The position numbers and the translations under genes were made by a program. The notes beneath the pieces are model-generated. The model was not told where the DNA came from, did not search any database, and saw only the letters and a program-made list of their open reading frames with translations. DNA of 64,000 nucleotides from Radiobacillus deserti. GTDB lineage: Bacteria; Bacillota; Bacilli; Bacillales; Amphibacillaceae. Shown here one piece after another: positions 26,646-36,799 of the stretch (its first letter is position 1; every line of letters starts with the position of its first letter). The stretch covers positions 2,666,001-2,730,000 of the forward strand of contig NZ_CP041666.1 in assembly GCF_007301515.1 (NCBI RefSeq), written 5' to 3'.

Positions 26646-27377
26646 ATGAAAAAAGTTATCTCCTTTATGATGCTTGCACTCGTTCTTAGTGCTTGTGGAG
26701 ACAATGGATCCGAACCATCAAATGAACCTGCTGAAGTAGAAATGATAGAGGCAAATCTACAAGTTCCTAAAGAAGGAATAACAGGGGAAAAGGTTTCTTT
26801 ACAAGTAGAAGTTACCCAAGGGGAAGAAACCGTTACAGATGCAGAAGAGGTTGTCTTTGAAATATGGCCAACTGATAACAAAGAGGCAAGTGAGAAAGTG
26901 ACCGCTTCGTTAGAGGAAGACGCATACGTCGCTACTTATACCTTTGATAGCCCTGGAAGCTTTTCCGTTCAATCTCATGTTACAGCTCGTGGGTTACATA
27001 CGATGCCAATAAAAGAGATTAGCATTACAGGAGATGGAAATTCAGAGGAAACAGCGCATAAAGAAGGACATGATCATAGTTCCTCCGAAACCAATTCGGT
27101 TAGCCTTCAACTTAGTGAAAACGAATATACAGCAAACGAAGAAGCAACCTTTACCGTAGAAGCATCGCAAGGAGAAAAACGTATAACAGGTGCGAATGTT
27201 TCCTTAGAAATCGCTACTCCAGACAATGAAACACATGCATGGGTAGACTTAGAGGAAACGGACAAAGGCTATCAAGGAGTTTATACTTTTAAAAGTTCCG
27301 GGCAAGCCACCATTACGATTCACTACAAAAAAGGAGATGCACACGACCATAGTGAAGTCCAAGTTGAAGTAAAATAG
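26646..27377 (+). CDS. Lipoprotein with two YtkA-like domains and His-rich linkers
   Basis: 243 residues. A lipoprotein signal peptide with lipobox LSAC (Cys17) tells that it is membrane-anchored outside the cell after Lgt processing. Two copies of an immunoglobulin-like YtkA domain follow: about 32-130 (IEANLQVPKEGITGEKVSLQV ... YVATYTFDSPGSFSVQSHV by pattern) and 150-243 (ENEYTANEEATFTVEAS, GVYTFKSSGQATITIHY). Between and after them are HKEGHDHSS and DAHDHSE, possible metal-binding stretches. Function unknown. Own terminator follows. Confidence 0.8.
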   Translation: MKKVISFMMLALVLSACGDNGSEPSNEPAEVEMIEANLQVPKEGITGEKVSLQVEVTQGEETVTDAEEVVFEIWPTDNKEASEKVTASLEEDAYVATYTFDSPGSFSVQSHVTARGLHTMPIKEISITGDGNSEETAHKEGHDHSSSETNSVSLQLSENEYTANEEATFTVEASQGEKRITGANVSLEIATPDNETHAWVDLEETDKGYQGVYTFKSSGQATITIHYKKGDAHDHSEVQVEVK

Positions 27378-27385
27378 GATATTAG

Positions 27386-27416
27386 AAAAAGCATGGATTT
27401 ATCTATCCATGCTTTT
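27386..27416. terminator. Terminator between the lipoprotein gene and prfC
   Basis: AAAAGCATGGA pairs with TCCATGCTTTT around a short loop, with T runs on both strands. It serves two convergent genes. Confidence 0.85.
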
Positions 27417-27423
27417 CCTTTAC

Positions 27424-29013
27424 TTAACTATAACTCTGATCATACTGATTCACTTCAAACAAATCGATGAGCTCTACTTTCGGATGTTTATCGATGAACC
27501 AACGTAAGGAGAAATCGTTTTTAAATAACACGACCGCCTCTCCCTCTCTATCCCGAACGAGAAGGTTTCGCTCATCAAATAAATTTGGATCTACTTGATC
27601 TGCTTTTAACCAACGAGGAATCCGCTCCCCTATCGATTCAAACATAATATCCACATTATATTCGTTTTTCATACGATATTCGAACACTTCATATTGCAGC
27701 TGTCCGACCGCTCCAATAATGTAAGATTCTGTGCGAAAGTCTTTAAACAGTTGAATAGCTCCTTCTTGTACAAGCTGCTCAATTCCTTTTTTGAATTGCT
27801 TTGCTTTCATCACGTTTTTCGCCGTTACTTTTTTGAAAAGCTCAGGCGGGAATTGTGGAAGCTCATCAAACTCAAAGCTCTCTTTTCCTTCAATTAAGGT
27901 ATCACCAATTCGATAAGCATTCGGATCATAAATTCCAATGATATCCCCAGCAAATGCTTCTTCTATTGTATCACGTGAGGATGCAACAAATTGCTGAGAC
28001 TGGGAAAGCTTAATCGGTTTATCTGTCCGAGCAAGCTTTACACTCATTCCCCGTTCAAATTTACCTGAACAAACGCGTAAGAATGCAATTCGATCACGAT
28101 GTGCCGGATTCATGTTTGCTTGAATTTTAAAGACAAATCCTGAGAATTCTGGGTTATCCGGACTCATGACCCCTTCTGTCGTTTTACGCGGAGTTGGTGC
28201 TGGTGCCATCGAGATAAACGTATCAAAGAAGGTTTGCACTCCAAAAGGTGCTAATGCACTACCAAAGAAAACTGGTGTAAGCTCCCCCTTTAATACAGCA
28301 TCTAGAGAAAACTCATTACCCGCTTCATCTACCAACGCTAATTCATCCTTCGTTTCTACAAACGTAGGATTCTGGACAAGATTAGCATGCTCTGGCTTAT
28401 CTAAATCTGCGTAAGGAATATATGTTTCCTCTTCATTTCCGTTGAATTGAACAAATTGCTCATTGTAACGATCAAAGATTCCTAAAAAACGTTTTCCCAT
28501 TCCTACCGGCCAATTCATCGGATATGTTTCAATGTTCAATTCATTTTCAATTTCTTCTAACAAATCTAACGGTTCTCTACCTTCACGGTCCAATTTATTA
28601 ATAAACGTAAAAATCGGAACGCCTCTCATACGGCATACTTTAAATAGCTTTAACGTTTGTGCTTCAATCCCTTTTGTTGCATCTATAATCATGACCACAC
28701 AGTCTACTGCAGTTAGTGTACGATACGTATCTTCACTAAAGTCCTCGTGGCCAGGTGTATCCAAAATATTGACTTGAAACCCTTTATAAGGAAAATTCAT
28801 TACACTGGATGTTACGGAAATCCCACGTTGCTTTTCAATCTCCATCCAATCCGATGTCGCAAACTTCCCTGATTTTTTCCCTTTAACGGTTCCTGCTGAT
28901 CGGATTAAGTTTCCGAATAATAATAGTTTTTCTGTTAAGGTTGTTTTCCCCGCATCCGGGTGCGAGATAATTGCAAAGGTTTTGCGTTTTAACACTTCAT
29001 CCTTTATCGACAT
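27424..29013 (-). CDS. prfC: Peptide chain release factor 3
   Basis: 529 residues from the ATG at 29013 (GGAAGGGA upstream). A GTPase of the EF-G family that speeds RF1/RF2 recycling from the ribosome. P-loop SHPDAGKTT, switch II DTPGHEDFS, and NKLD (TFINKLDREG) are present; the domain order GTPase, OB-like, RF3 C-terminal fits. RF3 is not universal in bacteria, and in my recollection B. subtilis lacks it, so this gene is a difference from the otherwise shared gene order. Confidence 0.95.
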   Translation of the reverse strand: MSIKDEVLKRKTFAIISHPDAGKTTLTEKLLLFGNLIRSAGTVKGKKSGKFATSDWMEIEKQRGISVTSSVMNFPYKGFQVNILDTPGHEDFSEDTYRTLTAVDCVVMIIDATKGIEAQTLKLFKVCRMRGVPIFTFINKLDREGREPLDLLEEIENELNIETYPMNWPVGMGKRFLGIFDRYNEQFVQFNGNEEETYIPYADLDKPEHANLVQNPTFVETKDELALVDEAGNEFSLDAVLKGELTPVFFGSALAPFGVQTFFDTFISMAPAPTPRKTTEGVMSPDNPEFSGFVFKIQANMNPAHRDRIAFLRVCSGKFERGMSVKLARTDKPIKLSQSQQFVASSRDTIEEAFAGDIIGIYDPNAYRIGDTLIEGKESFEFDELPQFPPELFKKVTAKNVMKAKQFKKGIEQLVQEGAIQLFKDFRTESYIIGAVGQLQYEVFEYRMKNEYNVDIMFESIGERIPRWLKADQVDPNLFDERNLLVRDREGEAVVLFKNDFSLRWFIDKHPKVELIDLFEVNQYDQSYS

Positions 29014-29255
29014 ACGAATCCCTTCCATTCATTTCTATATTTTGTTTTCGTTCACCTTGCTGTTATAAGGGATTTTTACATTGGATGATTGCTCCTTTAC
29101 CTGATTTCACCATCAAAACATAGCATGATTAGCATAATAAATCAACCATATGAAGACGACAATTAACCGATGAAATGCAATTCTTCAGCATCTATGAGGT
29201 TGCAAAAGATGATATAATAAAAGGATAAACTTTTTCATTACAGGGGACGAAAAAC

Positions 29256-32200
29256 ATGCGATCTTACTTTTTAGATAAACAAGACATCGTTCGAATTACT
29301 GGTGACCGTTTTTATAAACGAGGCTATGACTATTTTCAAAAAGGGAGAGTCTTTGGCTTACACTATAATCCATCCATCAATAGCTGGCGGGGGCAAGTGC
29401 GTGGTACGGAAACCTATAGCGTGCGCGTCTTCTTTTTTGAACATGATGATTTAGAAGCTAGCTGCGATTGTCCAGCCTATGCCACCCATTACACCTGTAA
29501 GCATATTGCAGCTGTGCTTTTGGCGATTAGCCACGAATCTGCACAAAAAGTTATGAACCATCCACCAAAGGATGATGAACAGCCGATATTATATAAAAAT
29601 GATAGCTTCTCGACACGACTTATAGATGCTTTAAATGCGACCCATATCGAAGCAAAAGAAAAACATCCACTTTCGATTGCGTATCAGTTGGCAAGCAAAC
29701 AGCATCCTTATAATTCAAAATTGCTCCTCGAAGTCCAACTCTCCATTGGAGAGAATAAGTTATATCAAGTAAAAAACATTCGTGAATTTCTGCAAGCATA
29801 TCGAAATAAGCAAGCATACAAATTAACTCAATCTTTCACTTATAATGCAGATAAGCATTCATTTGATGAACAAGACCAAGCATTGATTCGTGACTTGCTT
29901 CTATCTTATGATAATGAATCCTTATTTTCTACAAACTATGCAACGGAACCTGTGCTTGATAAACGCAGTCTATTTTTATCTCCTAGCATCACGGAGACAT
30001 TTTTAACAAGGCTAGCAACAAGGCCATTAACCTTTAAAGCAAGTACAGAAGAAGAATACGATCAAATAAAGATAACTAATCAAGGTGCAGCTTTATCTTT
30101 TAAGCTAGATTCTGATCAAAACGATATTTTTTATCTGGATATTTCTAATATTGCGAAATACCAATACTTCGAAAGCTACGGGTTATTATTTTCAAATGGT
30201 ACTTTCTTTCGTTTAAATGAGGAGCAAAAAGTAATCATGAATCAAATATACAGCTTGTTGCCCTATCGAACTAGCTTTGCACATCCCATTTCTAAAGAAA
30301 ATGTTTCTACTTTTTTAACGAATGTTGTTCCTAAATTAGAAAAGGTCGGAACGGTAGCCTATACAGCTAAGATGCAAGAAAGAATCACAGTTGCACCACT
30401 CCAAGCGAAGGTGTATATCGATGAGGTTGATCAAGCAGTGTCAGCTCGTGTGGAATTTCATTATGGTGGTAAGGTTGCGCTCCCGTATCAAGACGACTAT
30501 AGTTTAGAAACCGTCATTAAACGAAACCACTCTAAAGAGTTAGAGGTTTTGCTTCTCATGGAGGAGGCTGGGTTTGTCTATTTAAACAACCAGTTTCACT
30601 TATTTAAGCAAGAAGCCATCTATGACTTTTTAAAATCGTCGTTGCAGACCTTGCAAGAAAAGGCAGATGTTTTCTTATCAAGCAGTGTAGAAGCAATGAT
30701 CTCGGACCGAGAGCATACACTGTCGACCTCTGTCCAAATGAATCCGACGAGCGGGATGCTAGACATTCACTTTGATATTCTTGGTATCTCGAAAACAGAT
30801 ATCGATTACGTCCTCCAGGCATTAGTAGAAAAGAAAAGGTATTATCGATTACCAAACGGACCACTACTTTCCTTAGAGGAAGATACCTTTGAATCATTCC
30901 GTGAGTTTGCAGAGCGACTGCAGCTTTCAAAGCAGCAGATTAAACAAGGAGCCTTACAGGTTCCTGCTGCACGAAGTTTTCAAGTAGAGGATGCATTCGG
31001 ACAAGATAAGGCTGCATACAGTGAATCCTTTCAAACGTTGTTAGAACAATTAAAGCATCCAAATCTTTTATCGTTTTCCCTACCTAAAGATTTACATGCG
31101 GAATTACGCGACTATCAAAAGACTGGATTTCAATGGTTTAAAACACTTGCTCATTATCATCTCGGTGGCATATTAGCAGATGATATGGGACTCGGAAAAA
31201 CGGTTCAAACCATTGCCTTTCTTTTATCAGAAAAAGAAGCCGCTTCGCATCCAATTAAAAATCTTATTGTCACTCCTGCTTCGCTTCTTTATAACTGGAA
31301 GAAGGAAATAGAAAAGTTCGCACCAAGCTTCAGCGTTAGGATTGTAGCTGGAAGTAAGGAGCAACGCAGAAAACTACTAGAAGAAGAAATGAATGCAGAC
31401 ATTTACATTACGTCCTACCCAACGTTACGAAAGGACATTGCCTACTACCAAGAAAAACATTTTGACTCCATGATATTAGATGAGGCTCAGGCAATTAAAA
31501 ATCATTTAACCCAAACGGCCAAAGCAGTTCGAGCAGTATCCGCAACTAAACGATTCGCTTTAAGTGGGACACCAATTGAAAATGCGCTTGAGGAACTTTG
31601 GTCCATTTTCCAGGCTATATCACCTGGACTTTTCGGACATAAAAAAGCGTTCTTACAGCTAAAGCCAGACTACGTAGCAAAAATCACAAGACCGTTTATT
31701 TTACGTCGTGTGAAGAAGGAAGTGTTGCACGAACTGCCTGATAAGATTGAATCCGTTCAGTATTCTGATTTAACTAAGGAGCAGAAGGAAATCTATTTAG
31801 CCTATCTAGAGCGAATTCAACAAGAGATTGCCCAAACGGTTTCGGAGAAAGGCTTTAATCGTGGTAAATTAGAGATATTAGCTGGACTAACCCGTCTTCG
31901 TCAAATTTGCTGTCACCCCTCTCTCTTTTTAGAGCAATATGAAGGGCAATCCGGTAAGTTGGAACAGTTGGAGAAACTAGTATTGGAACTGAAAGAAAAC
32001 GGGAAACGCCCGTTGATTTTCTCCCAGTTCTCCAGCATGTTGAAAATCATTTATGAGCGACTTAACACATCTGGAATCGAAGCTTTTTATTTAGATGGAT
32101 CAACTCCCTCTCAACAGCGTGTCGACATGGTTGACACCTTTAATACAGGGGAAAAGGATGTATTTTTGATTTCCTTAAAAGCAGGGGGAACTGGATTAAA

Positions 32201-32468
32201 TCTTACTGGGGCAGATACCGTTATTTTGTATGATTTATGGTGGAATCCGGCGATTGAGGAACAAGCAGCTGGTCGTGCACATCGAATTGGACAAAAGAAT
32301 GTCGTGCAAGTCATCCGCTTAATAACAGAAGGCACGATTGAAGAAAAGATTTATGAGCTGCAACAGAAAAAGAGAGAGCTGGTTGATCAGATTATTCAAC
32401 CGGGTGAGACAATGCTATCCAAGCTAACAGAAGAAGAGATTCGGGAACTATTAGAAGTAAAAGTGTAA
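29256..32468 (+). CDS. SWIM zinc-finger SNF2 helicase
   Basis: 1070 residues. The N-terminal SWIM motif is C-x-C-x8-C-x-H (Cys70, Cys72, Cys81, His83). Residues 150-600 are a long middle region seen in bacterial SNF2 proteins. The C-terminal ~450 residues hold a complete SNF2 ATPase: motif I DDMGLGKT, II DEAQAIKN, III ALSGTPIEN, V GGTGLNLTGAD, VI QAAGRAHRIGQ. A translocase on double-stranded DNA, likely acting on DNA-protein complexes; resembles B. subtilis YwqA. It begins in a 227-base gap divergent from prfC. Confidence 0.94.
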   Translation: MRSYFLDKQDIVRITGDRFYKRGYDYFQKGRVFGLHYNPSINSWRGQVRGTETYSVRVFFFEHDDLEASCDCPAYATHYTCKHIAAVLLAISHESAQKVMNHPPKDDEQPILYKNDSFSTRLIDALNATHIEAKEKHPLSIAYQLASKQHPYNSKLLLEVQLSIGENKLYQVKNIREFLQAYRNKQAYKLTQSFTYNADKHSFDEQDQALIRDLLLSYDNESLFSTNYATEPVLDKRSLFLSPSITETFLTRLATRPLTFKASTEEEYDQIKITNQGAALSFKLDSDQNDIFYLDISNIAKYQYFESYGLLFSNGTFFRLNEEQKVIMNQIYSLLPYRTSFAHPISKENVSTFLTNVVPKLEKVGTVAYTAKMQERITVAPLQAKVYIDEVDQAVSARVEFHYGGKVALPYQDDYSLETVIKRNHSKELEVLLLMEEAGFVYLNNQFHLFKQEAIYDFLKSSLQTLQEKADVFLSSSVEAMISDREHTLSTSVQMNPTSGMLDIHFDILGISKTDIDYVLQALVEKKRYYRLPNGPLLSLEEDTFESFREFAERLQLSKQQIKQGALQVPAARSFQVEDAFGQDKAAYSESFQTLLEQLKHPNLLSFSLPKDLHAELRDYQKTGFQWFKTLAHYHLGGILADDMGLGKTVQTIAFLLSEKEAASHPIKNLIVTPASLLYNWKKEIEKFAPSFSVRIVAGSKEQRRKLLEEEMNADIYITSYPTLRKDIAYYQEKHFDSMILDEAQAIKNHLTQTAKAVRAVSATKRFALSGTPIENALEELWSIFQAISPGLFGHKKAFLQLKPDYVAKITRPFILRRVKKEVLHELPDKIESVQYSDLTKEQKEIYLAYLERIQQEIAQTVSEKGFNRGKLEILAGLTRLRQICCHPSLFLEQYEGQSGKLEQLEKLVLELKENGKRPLIFSQFSSMLKIIYERLNTSGIEAFYLDGSTPSQQRVDMVDTFNTGEKDVFLISLKAGGTGLNLTGADTVILYDLWWNPAIEEQAAGRAHRIGQKNVVQVIRLITEGTIEEKIYELQQKKRELVDQIIQPGETMLSKLTEEEIRELLEVKV

Positions 32469-32500
32469 AAGGGAGGCTGGCGGCCAGCTTCCCTTTTTTT
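32467..32500. terminator. Terminator between the SNF2 gene and minJ
   Basis: AAAAGGGAGGCTGG pairs with CCAGCTTCCCTTTT with one mismatch, followed by Ts. Convergent genes share it. Confidence 0.85.
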
Positions 32501-32501
32501 G

Positions 32502-33674
32502 TCAATCCACTCTTTCTTTCGCAAAAACAATCCCGAGCTCGTGGTGCTCGCCTTGATACATGGCTCGCTGTACGAAACGTATTTCTCCCCGATCATCTAA
32601 AACATCTAGTCGACATGAAGCATTGCTCGTATGCAACGCTTCATAAAATTCTTGTTCCGTCATCACTAATTTCCCATTCACCTTTACAATTTTTTCACCT
32701 GCTAGTAACCCAAGGTTTTCTGCGGGTGTTTTTGGTATAATGCCTAAAATAAGCATACCTGAGGAACTTGGTGCAAAATAGGGTGCTTTTTGTTGATCTC
32801 GTAAACGATGTCGATAGGAGATCCACTCTCGTCCAACAATCGCTACCATAACTGCAACTAAAGACATAAAGGAATAATAGTAACTAGCTACTGCACATCC
32901 AATGACAACGAAGCTTAAAATTAATACCATGTTTCCCAATTGTTTGGCCGTGACGACAGGAGAGAATCCCTTTGCAACATGCTCAAATCCTACCAAGAAG
33001 GGAATTAAAATAATCCCGTACGTATCACCATCAATGGAGAAGATGGGCCACCACGGTGCAAAAGATTCTATTAAGCCACCTGGTATAAGAGCAAAAAACG
33101 GAATGAGGGCCGCTTTTTTTAATCGGTGCTGCCCCACCCATTTTCCACGACTTCCCTTTATAATCTCCGGAAAGGATTCCCGCTGATCTGTGCGTAATAA
33201 TAACATAGCCTCAACCGCAAGCAGAAACCCTATGATAATTGTAAAGCTTGTAAGCTCCACATTTTGTAACGCTTCTAGCATATATAAGTTCGTTTCTAAT
33301 CCATACACATATTGGATGGCCAATAGTATCAAGTAACTAAATCCTAACGTGTATGCAGCTGATAGAAAGGAAAAACGTAGAAATAACGATAATAGAATGG
33401 TAATGACTGAAACAAGAAGTAGCACGTAATAATTGAATACGATTCCTAAACCAATTGAAAGCAAGGAAAGGATCAGTCCACCAACTAGCGATACACTAGT
33501 TGTCCGTTTTACTTCATAGAAGATATCAAAAATTTTAGTTCCAAAAAACCGCCGTTCTTTTCTTATTCGCTGTCTGGAAGCGAATAGGACACAAATAAAG
33601 AACCAGTACACCACTGGATTCAAAAAAAATCTGCCTAGTCCTCTTAAAAATTCCCATAACCAATCTACTATCAT
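32502..33674 (-). CDS. minJ: Cell division topological determinant MinJ
   Basis: 390 residues from the ATG at 33674 (GGAAGGGG upstream). About seven membrane segments occupy the first 290 residues, and a PDZ-type domain the last ~90 (PSSSGMLILGIIPKTPAENLGLLAGEKIVKVNGKLV by pattern). MinJ links the DivIVA pole marker to the MinCD inhibitor and to the division machinery. Identification rests on architecture and on its place before ctpB-ftsX-ftsE, as in B. subtilis (yvjD-yvjB). Confidence 0.88.
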   Translation of the reverse strand: MIVDWLWEFLRGLGRFFLNPVVYWFFICVLFASRQRIRKERRFFGTKIFDIFYEVKRTTSVSLVGGLILSLLSIGLGIVFNYYVLLLVSVITILLSLFLRFSFLSAAYTLGFSYLILLAIQYVYGLETNLYMLEALQNVELTSFTIIIGFLLAVEAMLLLRTDQRESFPEIIKGSRGKWVGQHRLKKAALIPFFALIPGGLIESFAPWWPIFSIDGDTYGIILIPFLVGFEHVAKGFSPVVTAKQLGNMVLILSFVVIGCAVASYYYSFMSLVAVMVAIVGREWISYRHRLRDQQKAPYFAPSSSGMLILGIIPKTPAENLGLLAGEKIVKVNGKLVMTEQEFYEALHTSNASCRLDVLDDRGEIRFVQRAMYQGEHHELGIVFAKERVD

Positions 33675-33802
33675 GCCATTAACCCCTTCCAACCGATACA
33701 AATACACTTTAAAATATTTCGCTATTCGACAATTAGATTCCTTCTTATATGTTACGATTTCTATCTTAATATGAAATGAAAATTTCTGGAGCCAACTGTG
33801 AC

Positions 33803-33835
33803 GAACAAAAAACCTGAGGAATTTCTCCCTCAGGT
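33803..33835 (-). terminator. ctpB terminator
   Basis: ACCTGAGG and CCTCAGGT form an 8-bp stem with a short loop, followed by six Ts on the minus strand. Confidence 0.85.
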
Positions 33836-33843
33836 CCTAGGAT

Positions 33844-35334
33844 CTATTCAAATAATGCTTGTAAAGCTCTCTGTTTCTGTAAGTCGTTCTCTTCTTCTCG
33901 TATCTTTTCAACAATACTGGTTTGCAACACATCTGCTGTTTGCTGGTCGATTTCTCCTGTAACTTCCAAGTCTTTAGAGGCTTGGAAAGCTTCAACTGCT
34001 TCTACAGTATCTTCACTAAAAAATCCATCTTCACGACCCGGATCAAACCCTAAGCCTTTTAGCATGATTTGAGCATTTTCTATCTTTTGGTCGGTATGAT
34101 TAAATGTCAATGGTTCCTCAATCTGTATTGGATTTGTATAGAAATATTCTGGTTGCTTTACTTCTAACGTCGGTTTTACCCCTTTTTTATGAATCCAATT
34201 CCCTTCTGGAGTTAGCCATTTGAACATCGTTAATTTGATGGTGCTTCCATCCCCCATTGGGACTGCCTGTTGGACCGTACCTTTACCAAAGGTTTTCGTT
34301 CCTACAATGTCATAACCTCCAGCTTCTTTCATTGCACCAGCTAAAATTTCGGATGCCGAAGCACTACCTTCATCCACTAACACAGAAATCGGATACTCCT
34401 TTTTATCTTCTAACTCAGAGAAGTATCTCGATTTTTTTCCATCACGGTCCTCAATTTGGACATATGGTTGATCTTTTGTGATAAAGTTCTTTAAGATATC
34501 CTCTACTGCTGTTAGTAAGCCACCTGGATTTCCACGCACATCAATTACTAGCCCTTCTATCCCCTGGCTCTCCAATTCTTCAAGAGCGGAATTGAAGCTT
34601 TTAGCAGTATTCTCAGAGAAGGATGTAATCTCAATGATTCCTGCCTTCTTCCCATTTACGGTTTTCGTATCCGAATAAACCGTCTCTAGCGGAATATCAT
34701 CTCTTGTCAATTCAATTGTTAGATGATCCGTTACACCTGGACGTTTTACTTCAAGCGTTACCTTAGAACCTTGTTCTCCTCGAATCTTCGATACCGCTTC
34801 GTATAAATCTAAACCTTCTAGACTTTCTCCATCTACCGTTATAATTTGATCATTTGGTTTTAGTCCCGCTTTTTCTGCCGGAGAGTCTTTAATTGGAGCA
34901 ATGATGGTCACATTCCCATCTACCATACTAACCTCTGCACCTATTCCTTCAAATGATGACTCAATTTGGTGATTAAAGTCTTCTACGGTTTCCTTATCCA
35001 TAAACACACTATATGGATCTTCTAATGTATCCAGCATTCCTTGGATAGCACCTTCAATTAACTGCTTGTCTTCTACTTTTTCTAAGTAGCTTTCTTTTAT
35101 AAGAGAAAATGCTTGTGCTACCTTCGACATGTTTCCCATGCCTTCCATGTTACTAAAAAATTCTTGCTGTTCTTCTGGACTTAAGTCAACAAAGCGTTCC
35201 TCTGATGACGTGGAGGAATTCGATTCATCTCCGTTATTAGATGTCGCTAGTTGTACACCGAAGTAAGATCCAGCAGCACCAAGCAGCAAAGCTGCTAATA
35301 ATAGTAACACGATGTACTGCTTTTTAATATGCAT
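33844..35334 (-). CDS. ctpB: C-terminal processing peptidase CtpB
   Basis: 496 residues. An S41 serine protease on the outer face of the membrane: an N-terminal anchor (8-28), a PDZ domain (about 125-200) and a peptidase domain. Catalytic Ser sits in DEGSASASE near residue 326 and Lys351 in FGKGTVQ. The last ~80 residues are a peptidoglycan-binding domain (MLKGLGFDPGREDGFFSEDTV). In B. subtilis CtpB cuts SpoIVFA in SigK activation, so a role in sporulation signalling is likely if the strain sporulates. GAGGTGA precedes the ATG. Confidence 0.93.
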   Translation of the reverse strand: MHIKKQYIVLLLLAALLLGAAGSYFGVQLATSNNGDESNSSTSSEERFVDLSPEEQQEFFSNMEGMGNMSKVAQAFSLIKESYLEKVEDKQLIEGAIQGMLDTLEDPYSVFMDKETVEDFNHQIESSFEGIGAEVSMVDGNVTIIAPIKDSPAEKAGLKPNDQIITVDGESLEGLDLYEAVSKIRGEQGSKVTLEVKRPGVTDHLTIELTRDDIPLETVYSDTKTVNGKKAGIIEITSFSENTAKSFNSALEELESQGIEGLVIDVRGNPGGLLTAVEDILKNFITKDQPYVQIEDRDGKKSRYFSELEDKKEYPISVLVDEGSASASEILAGAMKEAGGYDIVGTKTFGKGTVQQAVPMGDGSTIKLTMFKWLTPEGNWIHKKGVKPTLEVKQPEYFYTNPIQIEEPLTFNHTDQKIENAQIMLKGLGFDPGREDGFFSEDTVEAVEAFQASKDLEVTGEIDQQTADVLQTSIVEKIREEENDLQKQRALQALFE

Positions 35335-35390
35335 GGTTTCACCTCAAACTATAGGATTTCATCTAGCTATTTCATGTTGTATGTATGGCA

Positions 35391-35422
35391 CAAAAAGGCA
35401 CCACACCATGTGCGATGCCTTT
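35391..35422 (-). terminator. Terminator of the M23 hydrolase gene
   Basis: AAAGGCA (35394-35400) pairs with TGCCTTT (35416-35422); the minus strand continues with Ts after the stem. It lies between the hydrolase stop and the ctpB start. Confidence 0.75.
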
Positions 35423-35468
35423 ACTACTGTTTATTTTATGCCTAACTTGTCTAATTCATGTCAGAAGT

Positions 35469-36746
35469 TTATTTTAAGAATGACATTGGGTTAATTCCAG
35501 CATGATAGTCCCATCCACCATTATGAACTTCAAAGTGCAAGTGACTGCCATAAGATTCACCGGTATTTCCCATTGCGCCAATTGGTTGTAACGTACCAAC
35601 AGATTGACCATAAGATACAGAAAGACTAGACATATGCGCATACACGGTAGTTTTATCATACTGCGGATGATAAATATATACAACATTTCCGTAACTATCA
35701 GACCAATTTGCTCTTGTTACAATTCCAGAGGCTGCAGCTTTAATTGGAGTACCTGTACTATTGGCAATATCAATCCCTAAGTGGTATCCAGAACCTCTTG
35801 GACCAAATCCCGATGATAATCGTCCTGTTGCTGGCCATTCAAAAATGCCACTACCACCGGCAGACAACCCTCCACCTGAACCGCCAGATCCTCCACCTGT
35901 GCTACCATTTTGCTGTGCTTGCTCTTTCGCTAACTTCTCCAAACGGGCTGCTTCCGCCTGCGCTTGTTTCTTCGCTTTTTCAATAATAGCTGCTTGTGCT
36001 GCTAACGTTTCCTGCTGTTCTTCTAATGACATTTTATAATGCTCTAGCTGATGCTCTTCCTCTTCTAATTGAACCATTAGCTTTTCTTTTTGTGCCATTT
36101 GCTGGTCCAGTGTAGCTTTTAAGTTTTCTAGCTCTTGTTTCTGACTTACAAGTGCTTTTTTCTCTTCTTCTAAAGATTTCTGCTTTGTTTCTAATTCCTT
36201 CTTGTCTGCTGCATGTGATTCTATAATTCCTTTATCCTGATTCATAATCGTTGTAACAGCCGATGCACGATTTATGAAATCCCCAAAACTTTGCGCACCA
36301 AACAACACTTCAATGTAAGAAATGTTTCCACCGCTCTGTTGTAAAGTACGCAGACGATCCTTTAAAAGCGCTTCACGCTTTTTAATTCGCTCTTTCAAAT
36401 CCTCGATGTCTTTATTCAATTGCGTAATTTGATTGTTTGTATCTGTAATTTCTTTCTCTTTTGCTAAAATGTTTCTTTGTGTTTGGTCTAACTCGGTATT
36501 TATTGCATCAATTTGATCCGTTACTTGCGTTTGCTGTTGTTGGTTCTCTTCAATTTTTTCTTCTGTTTCATTGGTCTTATTTTCTAAGCTACCTTGCTTA
36601 TTTTCAATCTCCTCTTGCTGATCTTTTAAGTCACTAATTTCATCCTTCACATCACTTAAACCCTCAGCAAAAACGGATGAGTAGCTAGATAGGATTGTGA
36701 GTAATACTATTGAGAGGATAATCGTTGAACGAACACTTTTTCTCAT
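35469..36746 (-). CDS. Secreted coiled-coil peptidoglycan hydrolase (M23/EnvC-like)
   Basis: 425 residues. A signal peptide (cleavage near AEG, residue 28) is followed by a long coiled coil (about 30-265), a Gly/Ser-rich linker and an M23 LytM domain. Zinc ligands are visible: HLGIDIA (H and D), HMSSL, and HLHFEVH. This matches PcsB/EnvC-type cell-wall hydrolases that FtsEX activates from inside the cell. Its place next to ftsX and ftsE suggests exactly this pairing (inference); in B. subtilis FtsEX instead acts on CwlO, encoded elsewhere. Confidence 0.88.
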   Translation of the reverse strand: MRKSVRSTIILSIVLLTILSSYSSVFAEGLSDVKDEISDLKDQQEEIENKQGSLENKTNETEEKIEENQQQQTQVTDQIDAINTELDQTQRNILAKEKEITDTNNQITQLNKDIEDLKERIKKREALLKDRLRTLQQSGGNISYIEVLFGAQSFGDFINRASAVTTIMNQDKGIIESHAADKKELETKQKSLEEEKKALVSQKQELENLKATLDQQMAQKEKLMVQLEEEEHQLEHYKMSLEEQQETLAAQAAIIEKAKKQAQAEAARLEKLAKEQAQQNGSTGGGSGGSGGGLSAGGSGIFEWPATGRLSSGFGPRGSGYHLGIDIANSTGTPIKAAASGIVTRANWSDSYGNVVYIYHPQYDKTTVYAHMSSLSVSYGQSVGTLQPIGAMGNTGESYGSHLHFEVHNGGWDYHAGINPMSFLK

Positions 36747-36799
36747 CTGCGCGCTTTACTCCCTTCCACAAAACATATTCATAGATAGATTGTTAGAGT

